DNA from: Armigeres subalbatus | Lineage: Eukaryota; Arthropoda; Insecta; Diptera; Culicidae | NCBI RefSeq assembly: GCF_024139115.2 | Contig: NC_085139.1 | Coordinates: 142,065,271 to 142,129,270, forward strand | DNA length: 64,000 bases | Direction of reading: 5' to 3' | Shown: in pieces, positions 34,680 through 46,959 of the stretch | How the letters are laid out: each line of letters opens with the position of its first letter | Position numbering within the stretch: position 1 is the first letter of the stretch | Made by a program: the position numbers and the translations under genes | The notes under the pieces: model-generated | What the model saw: the letters and a program-made list of their open reading frames with translations, nothing else | Told to the model about the DNA's origin: nothing | Databases searched by the model: none

Positions 34680-35170
34680 TTTGAAAAGTAAGAATTGAAA
34701 AGTGAGAAAATAAAAGTGAAAAGTGATGATTGAGAAGTTATGAGTGATGAGTAGCGAGAAGTGAGAATTGAGAATTTCACTAAAAAGCCCTCAATAGTTT
34801 TATAATCAATCGTGAACTGTAAGCTGAGATTTGGGATATGAGAACTGAGGAATGAGATGGGAGAAGCAAGGAAAAAGAAGAGAAGTAAGAAGCGATAGGC
34901 AAGCAGTAAGAAGGGTGAAATAAGATGTGATCAGTGAAAAGCGAGAAGCAAGTAGTAGAAGGTGAGAAGCAATAAGCGAGATACTTTGTGTGAGAAATGA
35001 GCAGTGAAAAAGCATGAGGAGGAATATGACAATTGATAAATAGGATGTGAGAAGTGAGAAACGAGACGTGAGAGGTGCAAGTTACAAGGAGTTAAATTGC
35101 AGAATAGAGAAAAAAACGTGAGAAGAGAGGCGAAGAGAGAGAAGTAAATAGTGTGGAGACTACTCAGAAT
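34680..35170 (+). repeat. Degenerate GAGAAGTGAGAA-type purine repeat
   Basis: Imperfect repeats of about 10-14 bp (GAGAAGTGAGAATT, GTGAAAAGCGAGAAGC) run for about 490 bp. The minus-strand ORFs in it are low-complexity Ser/Leu/Phe runs and are not genes. Confidence 0.7.
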
Positions 35171-35549
35171 AGAGTTTTTTTCAGCATAGATTTTTGGGCA
35201 TCCAAGAAATCCCTGGAGTAAGGGCTAAAGATCTACAAGCGTAGCTAAAGATCAATCGGACTTTTTCAATTATATATAAATAAATTAAAGAATAAACATA
35301 TCTTTTATGCACACATCAACTAGTTACACGAAAATTTAGCAAACAAAATAATAATTAACATTTCATAAGCTTTCATTGCAGTGGAAACGAGAATAGGACT
35401 TTTCATAAATTGATAATAGATTCTTCTGTCAGTTCACTGCTGTTTGTTTACAATTTTAGGCTGGCGCGTTTTAGCCTTGGGGTGGCGCGTTTCAACCCGC
35501 ATGGTTTGAATTTGCAAGAAAATGCAGCGCTTTTAAAATAAGACGGAGC

Positions 35550-35768
35550 ATGAGGTGATCCAAAGGTGGCGGCAGCACTACGAAGAACACCTGAATGGCG
35601 ATGTGGCAGACGAAAATGGCGGTATGGTGATGAACCTAGGAGAACGCGCGAAGGACATAATTTTCGGATTCCCAGGAAATCCAGGAGGAGATTGGCCGGC
35701 TGAAGAACAACAAAGCCCCTGGGGTTGACCAACTACCAGGAGAGCTATTTAAACACGGTGGTGAGGCA
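35550..35768 (+). pseudogene. RTE-A fragment (RT N-terminal region)
   Basis: The + strand encodes EVIQRWRQHYEEHLNGDVAD and GGMVMNLGERAKD. After frameshifts it encodes RLAG and GVDQLPGELFKHGGE equivalents, matching the same block of RTE-A1 on the opposite strand. Only about 220 bp survive, cut on both sides. Confidence 0.82.
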
Positions 35769-35979
35769 GTGGTGATATTTCAGTGCACATTTTTAATATT
35801 GTTGCCTATCCTTTTATTAATCAATCAAGTCCCTATCATGTTGTGTTATTCTGTTCATGGATTCTACACGAGGAGTCGTTAATTGGATTGCCAGATGTGC
35901 ACGAACTGGTGAGTTGGTTACACTCCTCTAAAACGATGGCCTTACGTTTGACCAGAAGCTAACCATTTGGCCGGATGGG

Positions 35980-36630
35980 TACAAGTACTATGTACGCTAA
36001 AATTCACATTACAATTTGATAACCTAATTGGGGACTAATGCCCGAATTGCTGGCTGGTCGAAATGTGTGCAACGGATCCTTAAATTCTCTAAACACTCAC
36101 CAAAACATTCATGTAATTTTTTTATGCCGGCCAAACGGTGGACCTCGGATGTTCTTGTCTTGGAAGAGGTGTTGAGGATCATCATTAGGAACTTGTTTTG
36201 GACCCGTTGAAGTTTGAGTAGACAGCAAGCTCATTTTTCAGGGACAATAACGACCGACGGTTGATCAAAGGTTACAGTAGGCTCAACACAGCGTTACACT
36301 TTATAACTGTTTTGTCAACCTGTTGCCAAAAAATAGGCTTGCTGTCAAGGGCCAAACCAAGGTACTCGGCCTCATTGGTCTATTTCACTGTCGTGTCATA
36401 GAGTAATTTTACAATTCTCTGGCGGGACATGATTGGGGGATTTCGAGTGAAGGACGATAATGACCTGGGCCGTGTTGATACAACTTTTCCAGCTAGTGTG
36501 GTTCTGTGTCAGGCCTCGTTGATTTTTCCTACTAGCGCCCTGATCACGCCCTGATACTTTTGTAGACGAGAGAGATATCATCTGTAAACAGAGACTAAAT
36601 GCCGCCTTCTCGCGAACTGTACCAACTGTA
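35980..36630 (-). pseudogene. Jockey-like LINE, second copy
   Basis: On the - strand from about 36630 the sequence matches the RT of the Jockey element at 16.5-21.4 kb. The palm region reads FTDDIS, then SWKSCINTAQVIIVLHSKSP and HVPPENCKITL, the thumb region with several stops, and the TTAGGTTATCAAATT-type 3' UTR to about 35980. The copy is truncated at both ends. At about 36412 it is continuous across the point where the other copy carries the hAT-like element. Confidence 0.8.
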
Positions 36631-36975
36631 CTAAAATGCAGACATCAGTAAGCTGAGAAAATACGGCATATATGGCATATATGGCAAGATATGTACTACG
36701 TTTGCACGAGACCAGCAAACATTATGTTTAACCTTTCCGTCCCCAACGTCTGTTTTTAAGGGCTTTCAAAAATCTAAACTGCTGTAAAAACCGCATTTCT
36801 TGACCGATTCTTTCGCAACAAGTTGCATTCCATCCGGATGGATCCAAATTTTTGATTTATACTAGTTTCGAGGCTATCCACAGTACGGTTCCAGAATTAT
36901 TCCAGATTCCGTTGGGGTCAGTTGTCCCCGGAATAGGTGGCCATTTACAATTTTAAGTCAAAACAGGTCGTGCGA

Positions 36976-37765
36976 CACCTCAAACTTCATGATTTCACAA
37001 AGCAATGATGTGAATGATATTTTTGGGGTTCCTGGCCCACTCGGACTCAATCTGGCCACATCGGTCGCAATCCGGGGACCAACGGAATGGCCATTTTCTA
37101 AATTGATTCAAAATAGGTCGTGTGACACCTCAAACTTCATGATTTTACAGAGCAATGATGAGAATGATATTTTTAGGGTTCCTGGTCCACTCGGATTCAA
37201 TCCGGCCACATTGGTCCCAATCCGGGGACCAACGGAATGGCCATTTTCTAAATTGATTCAAAATAGGTCGTGCGACACCTCAAACTTCATGATTTTACAA
37301 AGCAATGATGGGAATGATATTTTTGGGGTTCCTGGCCCACTCGGATTCAATCCGGCCACATCGGTCACAATCCGGAAACCAACGGAATGGCCATTTTCAA
37401 AATTGATTCAAAATAGGTCGTGCGACACCTCAAACTTCATGATTTTCCAAGCAATGATGGGAATTATATTTTCAGGGTTCCTGACCCACTCGGATTTAAT
37501 CCGGCCACAATCCGGAGGACCTACGGAATGGCCATTTTCTAAATTGATTCAAAATGGGTCGTGCGACACCTCAAACTTTATGATTTTATAAAGCAATGAT
37601 GGGAATATAATTTTTGGGGTTCCTGGTCCACTCGGATTCAATTCGGCCACATCGGTCACAATCCAGGGACCTACGGGATGGCCATTTTCTAAATTAATTC
37701 AAAATAGGTCATGTGACACCTCAAACTTCATGATTTTACAAAGCAATGATGGGAATGATACAAGG
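36976..37765 (+). repeat. 150-bp tandem array, left arm
   Basis: Six starts of the CAAACTTCATGATTT motif lie at 36981, 37131, 37281, 37431, 37572 and 37722. The period is 150 bp, with one 141-bp unit. Each unit contains CCACTCGGATTCAATCCGGC and GGACCAACGGAATGGCCATT. Because 150 is a multiple of three, one frame (36989-37591) stays open as a 50-residue repeat; I do not treat it as a gene. Confidence 0.88.
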
Positions 37766-37789
37766 GCGTAGCCAGAGTGGGCAGGTTGG

Positions 37790-40150
37790 GGCAAAACAAC
37801 TCGAAAAGTTTCGGGCTCAAGAATTCTCCGTGGAATCCTTCTAGAAGCTTCTCTGGGAACTTCTAATTTCCTCCGGAAAGTAATCCACAAATTCCTTTGA
37901 AAATCGTTCGAAAATCCTTCTCGTGTAATTGTAATTTCTCCTTATCTAGAAACCCCTCACTAAATTTGTTTTTTAGGAAATTCATGAGGAAATTCCTTGA
38001 AGATTTTTTTTCTTCTCCAGTTTTTCCTTCTAGACATTTCTTTGGCTATTCTTCCAAAAAAAACCTCCGGCATTTCCATCAGGAATTCATTCGAGAGTTC
38101 CTTCAAGAATACAAATGGAATTTCCTTCCAAAATTCCGCTAGAAGTTTCTTCAGAAATTTATGACGGAAATCCTCCGATTTCGCTTCACAATTTCACTTG
38201 TAAATCTATAAGAAATTCCTTCGGAAATTCTTCTAGGAACTTCTCCGGGCATTCCTCCAGGAACTCTTCCTTTAATTCCTCTAGGATAACTTTCAGGAGT
38301 TTTTCCGGTAATACCTGCATAAATTTAATAGCGAAATCCTCTAGGATTTTATTCTGGAATTCTTTCCGCTATTAATTCAGAATATCCTTCAAGAATTCAT
38401 CTAAAAATTTCTTTAGAAATTTATCCAGGAATTCGTCCATATATTTCCTCGGAAATTTTTCCAGGTATTTTCCCGGGAATTGCTTCAGGTACTTCTCCAG
38501 GAATAGCTTCAGGAATTTCTCCCAAAATTTTTCCGCGGAATTGTCCTTGAATGCTTTCAGGACTTCACTAGAAATTCACTCCAGAATTTCATACGGATAT
38601 CAATTTTCTTCAAAATATCTTTCAAGAGTTCTTCCAAGTATTTCTTCAGAACTATCTCCGGAGATTCATCCGGTAATTTCTTCAGCATTTCATCTGGGAA
38701 TTTCTTCAATAATATCTCCTGGTATTTTTCCGGGAATTCCTTCAGATATTTATCCAGAAATTCCTTCATGAACTTCTCCAAGAATTAGTTCAGGACTTTC
38801 TTGTGAGAATTTTTTCCGGAAGTGCTTGTGGGATCTCCTCCAGGAGTTTTTCCAAGAGTTCCTCTGGGAATCCCTCCAAGAACTTCACAGGGTTCAGGGA
38901 GGACAGCAATTTCATGGGAAATATGATATCGGAAGTTCCTCTCGAAATTCAACTCCGGGTATTCCAACGACTGGTCCTCTGAAAATTTCTCCGGGAGTTC
39001 CAGCAGTAGCTCCTCCGGGAATTCATTCAGGTTTTTTTTTAGAATTTATCTACAAAATCCTCCAGAAGTTCCTAGGAGAATTTCTCTGGGAGTTGTCCTG
39101 GGAGATCTTTTGAGAACTATTCCAGGAGTTCCTCCTGGAATTCTTACCGAAGTCCATTTGAGAGTTCATCCAAGAGTTCTTACGACAGTTACACTACAAA
39201 TTATTCCTCTAGTTCTTTAACAAATTCCTCCAGAAGTTCCACCGGAAGTTTCTCCGAAAAATCCTCTGATAATTTCTCTGGAAATTCCTCCACAAATTCC
39301 TCTAAGAGCTCCTCCGGAAATTACTCAAGGAGTTCCTTCTTAGAGGAACACTCGGGGGAACTGCCGAAGAAACTTCCGGAGGAATGTTCATAGAAACTGC
39401 CGGTGGATCTCCCGGAGGAATTCTCGTAGTAACTGCCGAAAGAGCTCCCAGAGGAATTTCAGGAGGAACTCCTAGCAGAATTCCTAGAGGGACTCCCAGA
39501 GAAACTATTGGAAGAACTTTGGGAGGAATTTCCAGCTAAATTTCTGAAGAAGGACTAAATGATTTCCTGAAAAAAGCCTACATGATTTCTGGAAGAGCTA
39601 CTGGTGGAACTCCCGGAGGCATTATTGAAATAACTTCTGGAGGAATTTCTGAAAAAAACTCCTGGGAGAATTTTCAAATGAACCCCCGAAGAAACTGCCA
39701 GTGAAACTACCAAAAGAATGCTCGACAAAATTCTTGGTTAATTCATCTTATACACAAATCTCGTCTAGCTGAAACCTTTCTAGGGGTATGTAGCTGAGCT
39801 GGATCATCATCAGTAGACCTCCCGGAGATTACCTACAGGAGCTCCCAGAGAAATTCTCGGTGGAGCTTCTGGAGGATTTTCTATATAAATTCCTGAAGAA
39901 GCCTGAATGAATTCCATAAAGAAAGCTTGAATGAATTCCCGGAGGAAATTCTGGAGATATTCCCGGAAGAGGAACCGGAATAATTCTCGGAAAAATCCTG
40001 CAGAAACTGCCGGTGGAATTCCCGGAGGAACTCCAGGAGGAATTTTCAGAAAAACTCCTGGAGGATGTCCCAGTAGAAATCTTGAAGTTTCCACCGGAAT
40101 TCTATCAAGATTTCTTTGGGAATTAATCTAGGAATTCCTCCGAAAATTCC
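37790..40150. repeat. Degenerate 12-bp 'TTCCTCCGGGAA' repeat core
   Basis: Imperfect units such as AATTCCTCCAGGAA fill this 2.4-kb core. Units read TTCCTCC on the + strand from 37800 to about 39340, and GGAGGAA from about 39345 to 40130. The core is thus itself a loose palindrome. Several low-complexity ORFs on both strands follow from the repeat. Confidence 0.8.
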
Positions 40151-40199
40151 ATTGTTGATTTCATTTACGGTATAATTTCTGTATAAATTTTCAGTGGAA

Positions 40200-41334
40200 T
40201 TCCTGGGTCCCTGGATTGTGACCGTTGTGGTCGGAATTGAATCCGAGTGGGACAGGAACCCTAAAAATATCATTCTCATCGTTGCTTTATGAAATCATGA
40301 AGTTTAAGGTGTCGCACGACCTATTTTGAATCAATTTAGAAAATGTACATTCCGTAGGTCCTCCGGATTTTGGCCGGAATGGATCCGAGTGGGCCAGGAA
40401 CCTGAAAAATATCATTCCCATTATTGCTTTGTAAAATCATGAAGTTTGAGATGTCGCATGACCTATTTTGAATCAATTAAGGAAATGGCCATTCCGTTGG
40501 TCCCCGGATTGTGACCGATGTGGCCGAATTGAATCCGAGTGGGTCAGGAACCCCAAAAATATCATTCCCATCATTGCTTTGTGAAATCATGAAGTTTGAG
40601 GCGTCGCACGACCTATTTTGAATCAATTTATAAAATAACCATTCCGTAGGTCCTCCGGATTGTGGCCGGAATGGATCCGAGTGGGCCAGGAACCCTAAAA
40701 ATATCATTCCCATTATTGCTTTGTAAAATCATGAAGTTTGAGGTGTCGCACGACCTATTTTGAATCAATTAAGAAAATGGCCATTCCGTTGGTCCCCGGA
40801 TTGTGACTGATGTGGCCGGATTGAATCCGAGTGGGTCAAATACCCCAAAAATATCATTCCCATCATTGCTTTGTGAAATCATGAAGTTTGAGGCGTCGCA
40901 CGACCTATTTTGAATCAATTTAGAAAATGGCCATTCCGTAGGTCCTCCGGATTGTGGCCGGAATGGATCCGAGTGGGCCAGGAACCCTAAAAATATCATT
41001 TCCATTATTGCTTTGTAAAATCATGAAGTTTGAGGTGTCGCACGACCTATTTTGAATCAATTGGCCATTCCGTTGGTTTCCGGATTGTGACCGATGTGGC
41101 CGGATTGAATCCGAGTGGGTCATGAACCCCAAAAATATCATTCCCATCATTGCTTTGTAAAATCATGAAGTTTGAGGCGTCGCACGACCTATTTTGAATC
41201 AATTTAGAAAATGGCCATTCCGTAGGTCCCCGGATTGTGACCGATGTGGCCAGATTGAGTCCGAGTGGGCCAGGAACCCCAAAAATATCATTCGCATCAT
41301 TGCTTTGTGAAATCATGAAGTTTGAGGTGTCGCA
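40200..41334 (-). repeat. Tandem array, right arm, with alternating 142/150-bp spacing
   Basis: The inverted unit occurs eight times, with AGTTTGAG-type starts at about 40301, 40443, 40593, 40735, 40885, 41027, 41169 and 41319. Spacing is 142, 150, 142, 150, 142, 142, 150. The short units share an 8-bp deletion and the CGTAGGTCCTCCGG variant, so a two-unit block has been amplified. The left arm lacks this order. Confidence 0.8.
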
Positions 41335-42282
41335 CGACCTGTTTTGACTTAAAATTGTAAATGGCTACTTATTCCGGGGACAACTGACCCCAACGGAATC
41401 TGGAATAATTCTGGAACCGTATTGTGGATAGCCTTGAAAGTTATATGAATCAAAAATTTGGATCCATCCGGATGGAATGCAACTTGTTGCGAAAGAATCG
41501 GTCAAGAAATGCGGTTTTTACAGCAGTTTGGATTTTTGAAAGCCCTTAAAAACAGACGTTGGGGACGGAAAGGTTAATAATTGATTCCATTTTTTTCGAA
41601 TTAATAAATTTATTTTATTGAAAATCTATACATACCTGAAGATTATTGGAATTATTTTCCCACGGGTAAATGTACGAAAACAGGGTTTCACTTTCCTTAA
41701 TGTTCGCAAACTATGCAAAAAAAAAACCTAGACTATTCAACACGTCGAGAAACGAATCCTTTGTACAAACGCTAAGAAGAAACGGCTGCCGGTCTACCTG
41801 TGCTTAATATGTAAATAATGATGATAAATGACGCGAATGTTCGCCCTCGTTATGAATTGCGTACGTTTCAGCAGTTCGGTGAGTTTCATGGCCAACACCT
41901 AAGCTCCGTAAAATAAGTACCAAGCGTAACTGCCAGACATGCCAGACGTCTTTGCAAGTATCAGCCAGCGATACGTAAAATGATTGCGGGTGACGAAGGT
42001 GTAACATTTATACCCGCTAACGAATCACGCACGGTTAAATCACGTGAGAAATGGTGTGGTGTATGCCTTCGACTGATTTTTCGCGTCTGTTATCATCACC
42101 GAGGAACGGCTCTCGGATCGTGTACCTAAGTATTTACTCGGAAGAATAATACCGTATGGCTTAGTTTTCCTTTTTTTCCCATGATTTATGGCTCGCCACG
42201 ATTCTATAATTTCCGGTTAACTTACTTTCGGTTCATGCTGTTTTTTTTCGCTCAATAGCGTAATTTTTTGAAAAAAAAACTA

Positions 42283-42403
42283 GGGTAATTCGCCAAATGT
42301 TGAACGGCCAATTTCTTCGCCTAATGTTGAACGCACGTGCATTTCTTATGGGAGTTCAACAATAGGCGACAACATTAGCCGTTCAACTTTCGGCGGTTTC
42401 CCC
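42283..42403. mobile_element. 121-bp TA-flanked MITE
   Basis: The ends GGGTAATTCGCCAAATGTTG and, inverted, GGGGAAACCGCCGAAAGTTG are about 80% alike over 30 bp. TA sits on both sides (42281-42282 and 42404-42405). The inner part has a second inverted pair (GAACGCACG and GGGAGTTCAACAATAGGCG). No coding capacity. Confidence 0.65.
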
Positions 42404-42405
42404 TA

Positions 42406-43657
42406 ATTCTTTAGTTTTGTTGATATTCTCCGAAGCGCATTTCAAAAGTATACACCACAGTAAAACAATGTACATAAACAAAATATCTATAACTTATATA
42501 TGTAACTCACGGCATGTCTTTGAATAGAACGATTTGTAAAAAACTATCAATTTTTTCAACAATCTTTTTGTTACCAGTCACGGTATAATGTTCATCTTCT
42601 GGACTTTTTTGTAACCTTAGCAATGTTAGCATTAATTAAATCAATTGAAGAACAAGTTAATTGACGAATGTTTGGGAAACATTATTTGTTGTATGGTGAA
42701 AGTTTTGCAATAAAAATCAGTAGACACAAGCTCTAACCGATTGTACCTATGAGGCAATAGATGACGAGAAAGGTGGAAGCGCGAAAAATCAACCTGAACT
42801 TTTCTCCCTTTTCTGGTAAAAAAAGAACCGCAGTTGATTTCAACCTAACAACTGAGCATTTAGTTTGCGTCAAACCAACCGTGGAATGTCGGTACTTTGA
42901 TTCAATTGGACATTTAAAATCTGTGAGATTCGTGCTGATTGATTTGAACGTTGATAGCAGCGATCTAACTATACCAATATCCGCCATCACAATACGAATG
43001 GATAGTCGCAAATACCAAAACACCATCCATCCACAATTACTATATTATGTTTTCAGTAAACCAACAACGCGTCTGTAATGTTTATTCCCGGGAACTTTTC
43101 CAACAGAATGAATGGCGAGGTCGAGGAAGTGCAGCATTATGCATAACAAAACTGATGCGAGCGAAAAGAGGTAGCAAAACTTTTTTTTCGATTGGAAATC
43201 AAAACCTGAAAGTAATTCATCTTCAAGACATTTAAAATCAGGTTAACATGTAATAGAAAAAAAGGACTCAAATCATAATTTTTCTTACACTTGAGACTAA
43301 TAGATTTCTACTCCAATTGATAATAATAGCAATCGAAATTGCACGTATTAAATCAATGAACCTGAGTGTAGGTTTTCAAACTAAATGTGCACCATTCAAG
43401 CGCTCAGCAGCAATCATAAAGGAAGAGCATACAAATTTATACTAGTAGAGCTGTACATGTGTTTTAGGGTAATTATTCTTTAATTTTAACTTCCAATTTG
43501 GTGTTAGGCTTAGGATTCTAAAAATATGTATTTTCCACTCCTTCATAAATGTGATATTAATTTCATTTTTAAGATCACCAAATTGTTTCAATTAAAAGTT
43601 TTGTGAGCTGAGCGTAATTATTCCCATGGTTCTTGATTATAGGATGAAAAATCAATG
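42406..43657. other. No gene recognised; one 105-codon frame of unknown status
   Basis: The only frame worth noting is 42761-43078 (+). It is lysine-rich at the start, overlaps a 97-codon frame on the other strand, and matches no family I know. Its beginning (MTRKVEARKINLNFSPFSGK) shows no signal peptide. It could be chance or part of an unrecognised element. Confidence 0.35.
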
Positions 43658-43659
43658 TA

Positions 43660-44684
43660 CAGGGGTTAGACAAAAAGGTTGAGATGGGCAAAAATTTGTC
43701 GAAGTGCAAATCAGCATAACTTTGCGTAGAATGATCCGATTTTGATCAAACTGGGACCATCGGACGCGGAAACTCTTCTAGTATGCTGACCCTATGCGAA
43801 ACCTTTGATTGGCCCTTGGCCACCGGTGGTGTTCCGGGTTTTCCGAGGGTATGTTAAAAATGCATTTTTTCTGCTGCTTGTCATTTTATATGACGTTTAC
43901 TGCCATCATGTTTTATGCTTTCCTCAGAAACTGGAACTAATATGCTGACCAATGCTGCCTGCAGCTCGAAAATCCGTTGGATATACGCAGAGATATGGCC
44001 ATTTTCGTGAAAACGATACGGGATTTGCCATACTCCCTGAACAAATGTCACTTTCGCAGATCTTCCGGAACCTGTTACAAATTGGCCAAAGTGTCTTACA
44101 GTCCTCAAAATATATCTCTAATAAAGATCCTATATTCATCGTCTTGGGAAAACATGGATTTTGACACCCATATATGCATGGTTCCAGATGGTGCCAAAAC
44201 CGGCCCTTCCTGAAAGGCCCATGGAACCTGCTATAAGGGTGGCAGTGGACACTATCATTCTGGAAATGTTTCTGTAATCATCGTCTTGCAAAGACATGAA
44301 GTCAGATACTCATATTTGCATTATTCCGATCTGTTATCATTTCATCCATATGTTCCCGGTACCGTTTTTACGGGAATGGCCGTATCTCTGTGTAGTTTAG
44401 ATGGATTCTCGATCTACAGCCACCATTGGCCGGCATATAAGTTCTAGTTTTCGGAGAAAGTATAAAAGCACTGAAAAAAATGAATCTTGAACATACCCTA
44501 GGAAAACCCGGAACATTTCCGGTGGCCAAGGACTAATCTCAGGTTTTGCAGGAGGACAGTATACTAGAAGAGTATCCCCTTCTGATGGTCCTAGTTTTAT
44601 CAAAATCGGATTATTATACGCAAAGTTATGCTGATTTGAATTTCGACTTATTTTTACCTATCTCAACCTTTTTGTCTAACCCTT
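43660..44684. mobile_element. 1.0-kb TA-flanked foldback element
   Basis: Arms of about 200 bp: AGGGGTTAGACAAAAAGGTT at 43661 and its inverted copy at 44664-44683. Further pairs are AGCATAACTTTGCGTA with TACGCAAAGTTATGCT, and CCCGGAACA-type blocks near 43840 and 44510. TA lies outside each end (43658-43659 and 44685-44686). The interior has short frames without motifs. It resembles non-autonomous mariner/Tc1-type elements with long arms. Confidence 0.72.
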
Positions 44685-44686
44685 TA

Positions 44687-45053
44687 TTTCATGTGCACAT
44701 TGTCCTATTGCTATTGATATTGGAAAAAATATTCTAATATTTGTTTGTACATCACAATACTTTCAACCATGTGCAAAAATGTAAACAGGAGTGATTAAAC
44801 GTGCGATGGCTAAATTTAAAGTTCTTTCCTTTTCAAGCTGTTGTAAAACCGACAGATATCGTGCCCAAGAGCTGAAAATAAAAACAAAACGAACCGATAG
44901 CAGGCACACGTTTTCCTGTGTTCATCTTGCGTAAAATTACTTCTCGGGGAAGTTCTTCCTTGGCGTATTTTTCTGCGTGCGACATAAACACACCTTCGTC
45001 GCTTGCCGCTAGATGTTGAAGGAAACAGTGCGTGGTGCCGAAATGAAAACGTA
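44687..45053. other. No gene recognised
   Basis: Two overlapping minus-strand frames (44816-45106 and 44833-45069) show no domain. They run into the adjacent inverted-repeat element, so they are probably chance. Confidence 0.4.
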
Positions 45054-45533
45054 TACCGTGCAAATTCAAACTTCGGACGCTTAAGCACTTTCTGATATAT
45101 AATCATCCTGTTTACTCAATCATAAAGTAAAGTATTCATCTTTGAATTACGTATTTAATATGTACAAGATATTGCGAAGAATATTTGCAATTAATGAAAA
45201 TGTCCGGCTTCTGTTTGATTCAAACCTCGGACACCGGCGGGGTTAGATTCATATTTCGGACACAAACATTCAAACTTCGGACACCTGAATACACAGTGAC
45301 GGGAAGAATAATTGAAAACAATTCTCACTGCACATCACAGACTGTATTTTAATTATTTCGTTGCATTGTTTTAACATGTCCTATTAGAATATAACTATGC
45401 TAAAACAAGCTAAAACTATTAGTCCTTGCTACCCACCTTGATGAAACATTTCGATGAAATATTTCAGAAAAATTCCCATACGAATTGAAGCGTCCGAAGT
45501 TTGAGTGTGTCCGAAATTTGATTCTCCACGGTA
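45054..45533. mobile_element. 480-bp inverted-repeat element with TTCGGAC motifs
   Basis: The left end TACCGTGCAAATTCAAACTT is matched inverted at the right end (ending GATTCTCCACGGTA at 45533). The motif TTCAAACTTCGGAC and variants occur at 45061, 45207-45230, 45245-45260 and 45265-45290 and inverted near 45489-45515. TA at the ends suggests a mariner/Tc1-type origin. Confidence 0.6.
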
Positions 45534-46488
45534 TGGGAATATGTTTTGCAAAAGCCGTCGAAAGATAACACGAACATTCGTGTTTATGAGTCAATTTTGT
45601 GATGTTATGTTATAAACCTCTTAGCGATGGATGATCGATTTATTGAATAAAGTAGCCTTGAAGGTTCGCTCATTACGACTAATAATTCATGGGGAAGATG
45701 TTATTGTATAAAGGTTCCCCAAGCACACCCCACGCGACATTCGCGAAGCGATTCAATTGCACGGCGACAGCGATGCTGTCAGAGGAGCTGGAGCTGGAAA
45801 GAGCGGAATTAACGAAGAATAAAATATCGGCATCGACTGAACCAATGCAATTGGACAAAGGATGCCCACTGCGGCACCTCACACCAATGGTGGACGAGCA
45901 TGGAGCTCCGCGAGTTGATGACCGTATATCAGTAACTCGAGAAGTTGAACCACGACGTTAAGTTTCCCGTGATACTGCCCAAAAATCATCAACTTACTAA
46001 ACTATCATCGAAAATTCTTGCATGGTAATTCTGAAACAGTCGTCAACGAGCTACGACAACGATTTTACATCGCTAAGCTGCGGGCTATTGTTCGAAGAAT
46101 ATCCAAGCGATGTCAATGGTGCATAGTGACTAAAGCAAAACCTGCAGTGCCAAGAATGGGGCAACTTTCAGCGGCACACCTATCTTTCAGTGTTCGACCG
46201 TTCACATACAGGGGTCGACTATTTTGGACCCATCTGGGTAGGCCGGGCATTCCGACAATAGGCGTAACTTTTCTGGAGCAGATCGAGTATTGCGGAAGCG
46301 AATCCAGCGTATCGAACGAGACGCAGGCTCAACATTCACTAATGCAGAAACAAAGTGGCTGTTAATACCACCCTCAGCACCACGCATGGGAGGCTCGTGG
46401 GAGCGAATGGTACACTCTATCAAGAAAGCGTGGATAAGGTGGATCCTGGAATATCTGCCGACGATTACGAAACGAACGAAGGGGGCCA

Positions 46489-46959
46489 GATGTACCAATC
46501 GTGACTATAGCACCAGTGCTTTATATGCCAAATGGCAAATCAAATCACCGCTAACCAAGTTCATATGGATAAAGCATATTCATATGATACGATAAGACCT
46601 TTGATCTCCTTCAAAACAAGCAAAGAAAAATTGTAAAAATAGATTTTGCTTAATTTTCAACGTTCTTTGCACCAGTTGTCGCACTAGTGTTCCCTATTTG
46701 GCCTATAATCCCATAAGAAAACAATGGGATTTGCCAAATAAGGAACCAAAACTAAGAATAGTGCCGCAACTGGTGCATGCGTTCCTATTATGGATTAATC
46801 AATTTTGATGATTATAACAAATTTTATTGTGGTTTTCACAGCTGTTCTAAGGAGCCGGAAATAAAACCTTTCGCTTAATATAGGTATAAAGTCCACTCAC
46901 ATGCCTTTTACTTATTAAAACAAAAGTTATTCTTATGTATGGCGACAATTGGTACACCC
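46489..46959. mobile_element. Probable inverted-repeat insertion in the BEL remnant
   Basis: AGATGTACCAATCGTGAC near 46489-46505 is matched, inverted, by GCGACAATTGGTACACCC at 46942-46959. The block separates two parts of the BEL C-terminal domain. Exact ends and target duplication are unclear (a GAAACGA motif occurs on both sides). It contains a smaller palindrome at 46668-46776. Confidence 0.5.
46668..46776. repeat. 109-bp palindromic element
   Basis: TGCACCAGTTGTCGCACTAG on the left is matched inverted by the right end (GTGCCGCAACTGGTGCA). Inner inverted blocks are CCTATTTGGC and GCCAAATAAGG, plus ATCCCAT and ATGGGAT. It is probably a small MITE. Confidence 0.65.

Larger units (their letters stand above)
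36732..41573. mobile_element. 4.8-kb TTAA-flanked foldback element
   Basis: Terminal inverted arms of about 244 bp (36732-36975 and 41335-41573) begin CCTTTCCGTCCCCAACGTCT and are nearly identical. TTAA flanks both ends (36728-36731 and 41574-41577). The arms continue inward as tandem arrays of a 150-bp unit in opposite orientation. The centre is a degenerate 12-bp repeat that also changes orientation near 39345. A TTAA duplication points to a piggyBac-type or similar transposase acting in trans, but the ends do not identify the family. No transposase frame is present. Confidence 0.82.

Noticed and set aside
36989..37591. 200-codon ORF with a 50-residue repeat
   Set aside because: It follows from the 150-bp tandem unit being a multiple of three. 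The same occurs on the inverted array, and the frame breaks wherever a unit is 141 or 142 bp long.
37897..39113. Several 60-95 codon ORFs in the foldback core
   Set aside because: All derive from a degenerate 12-bp repeat that keeps frames open on both strands.
42761..43078. 105-codon ORF as a host gene
   Set aside because: No recognisable domain, overlapping opposite-strand ORF, and transposon surroundings. Left as unknown.
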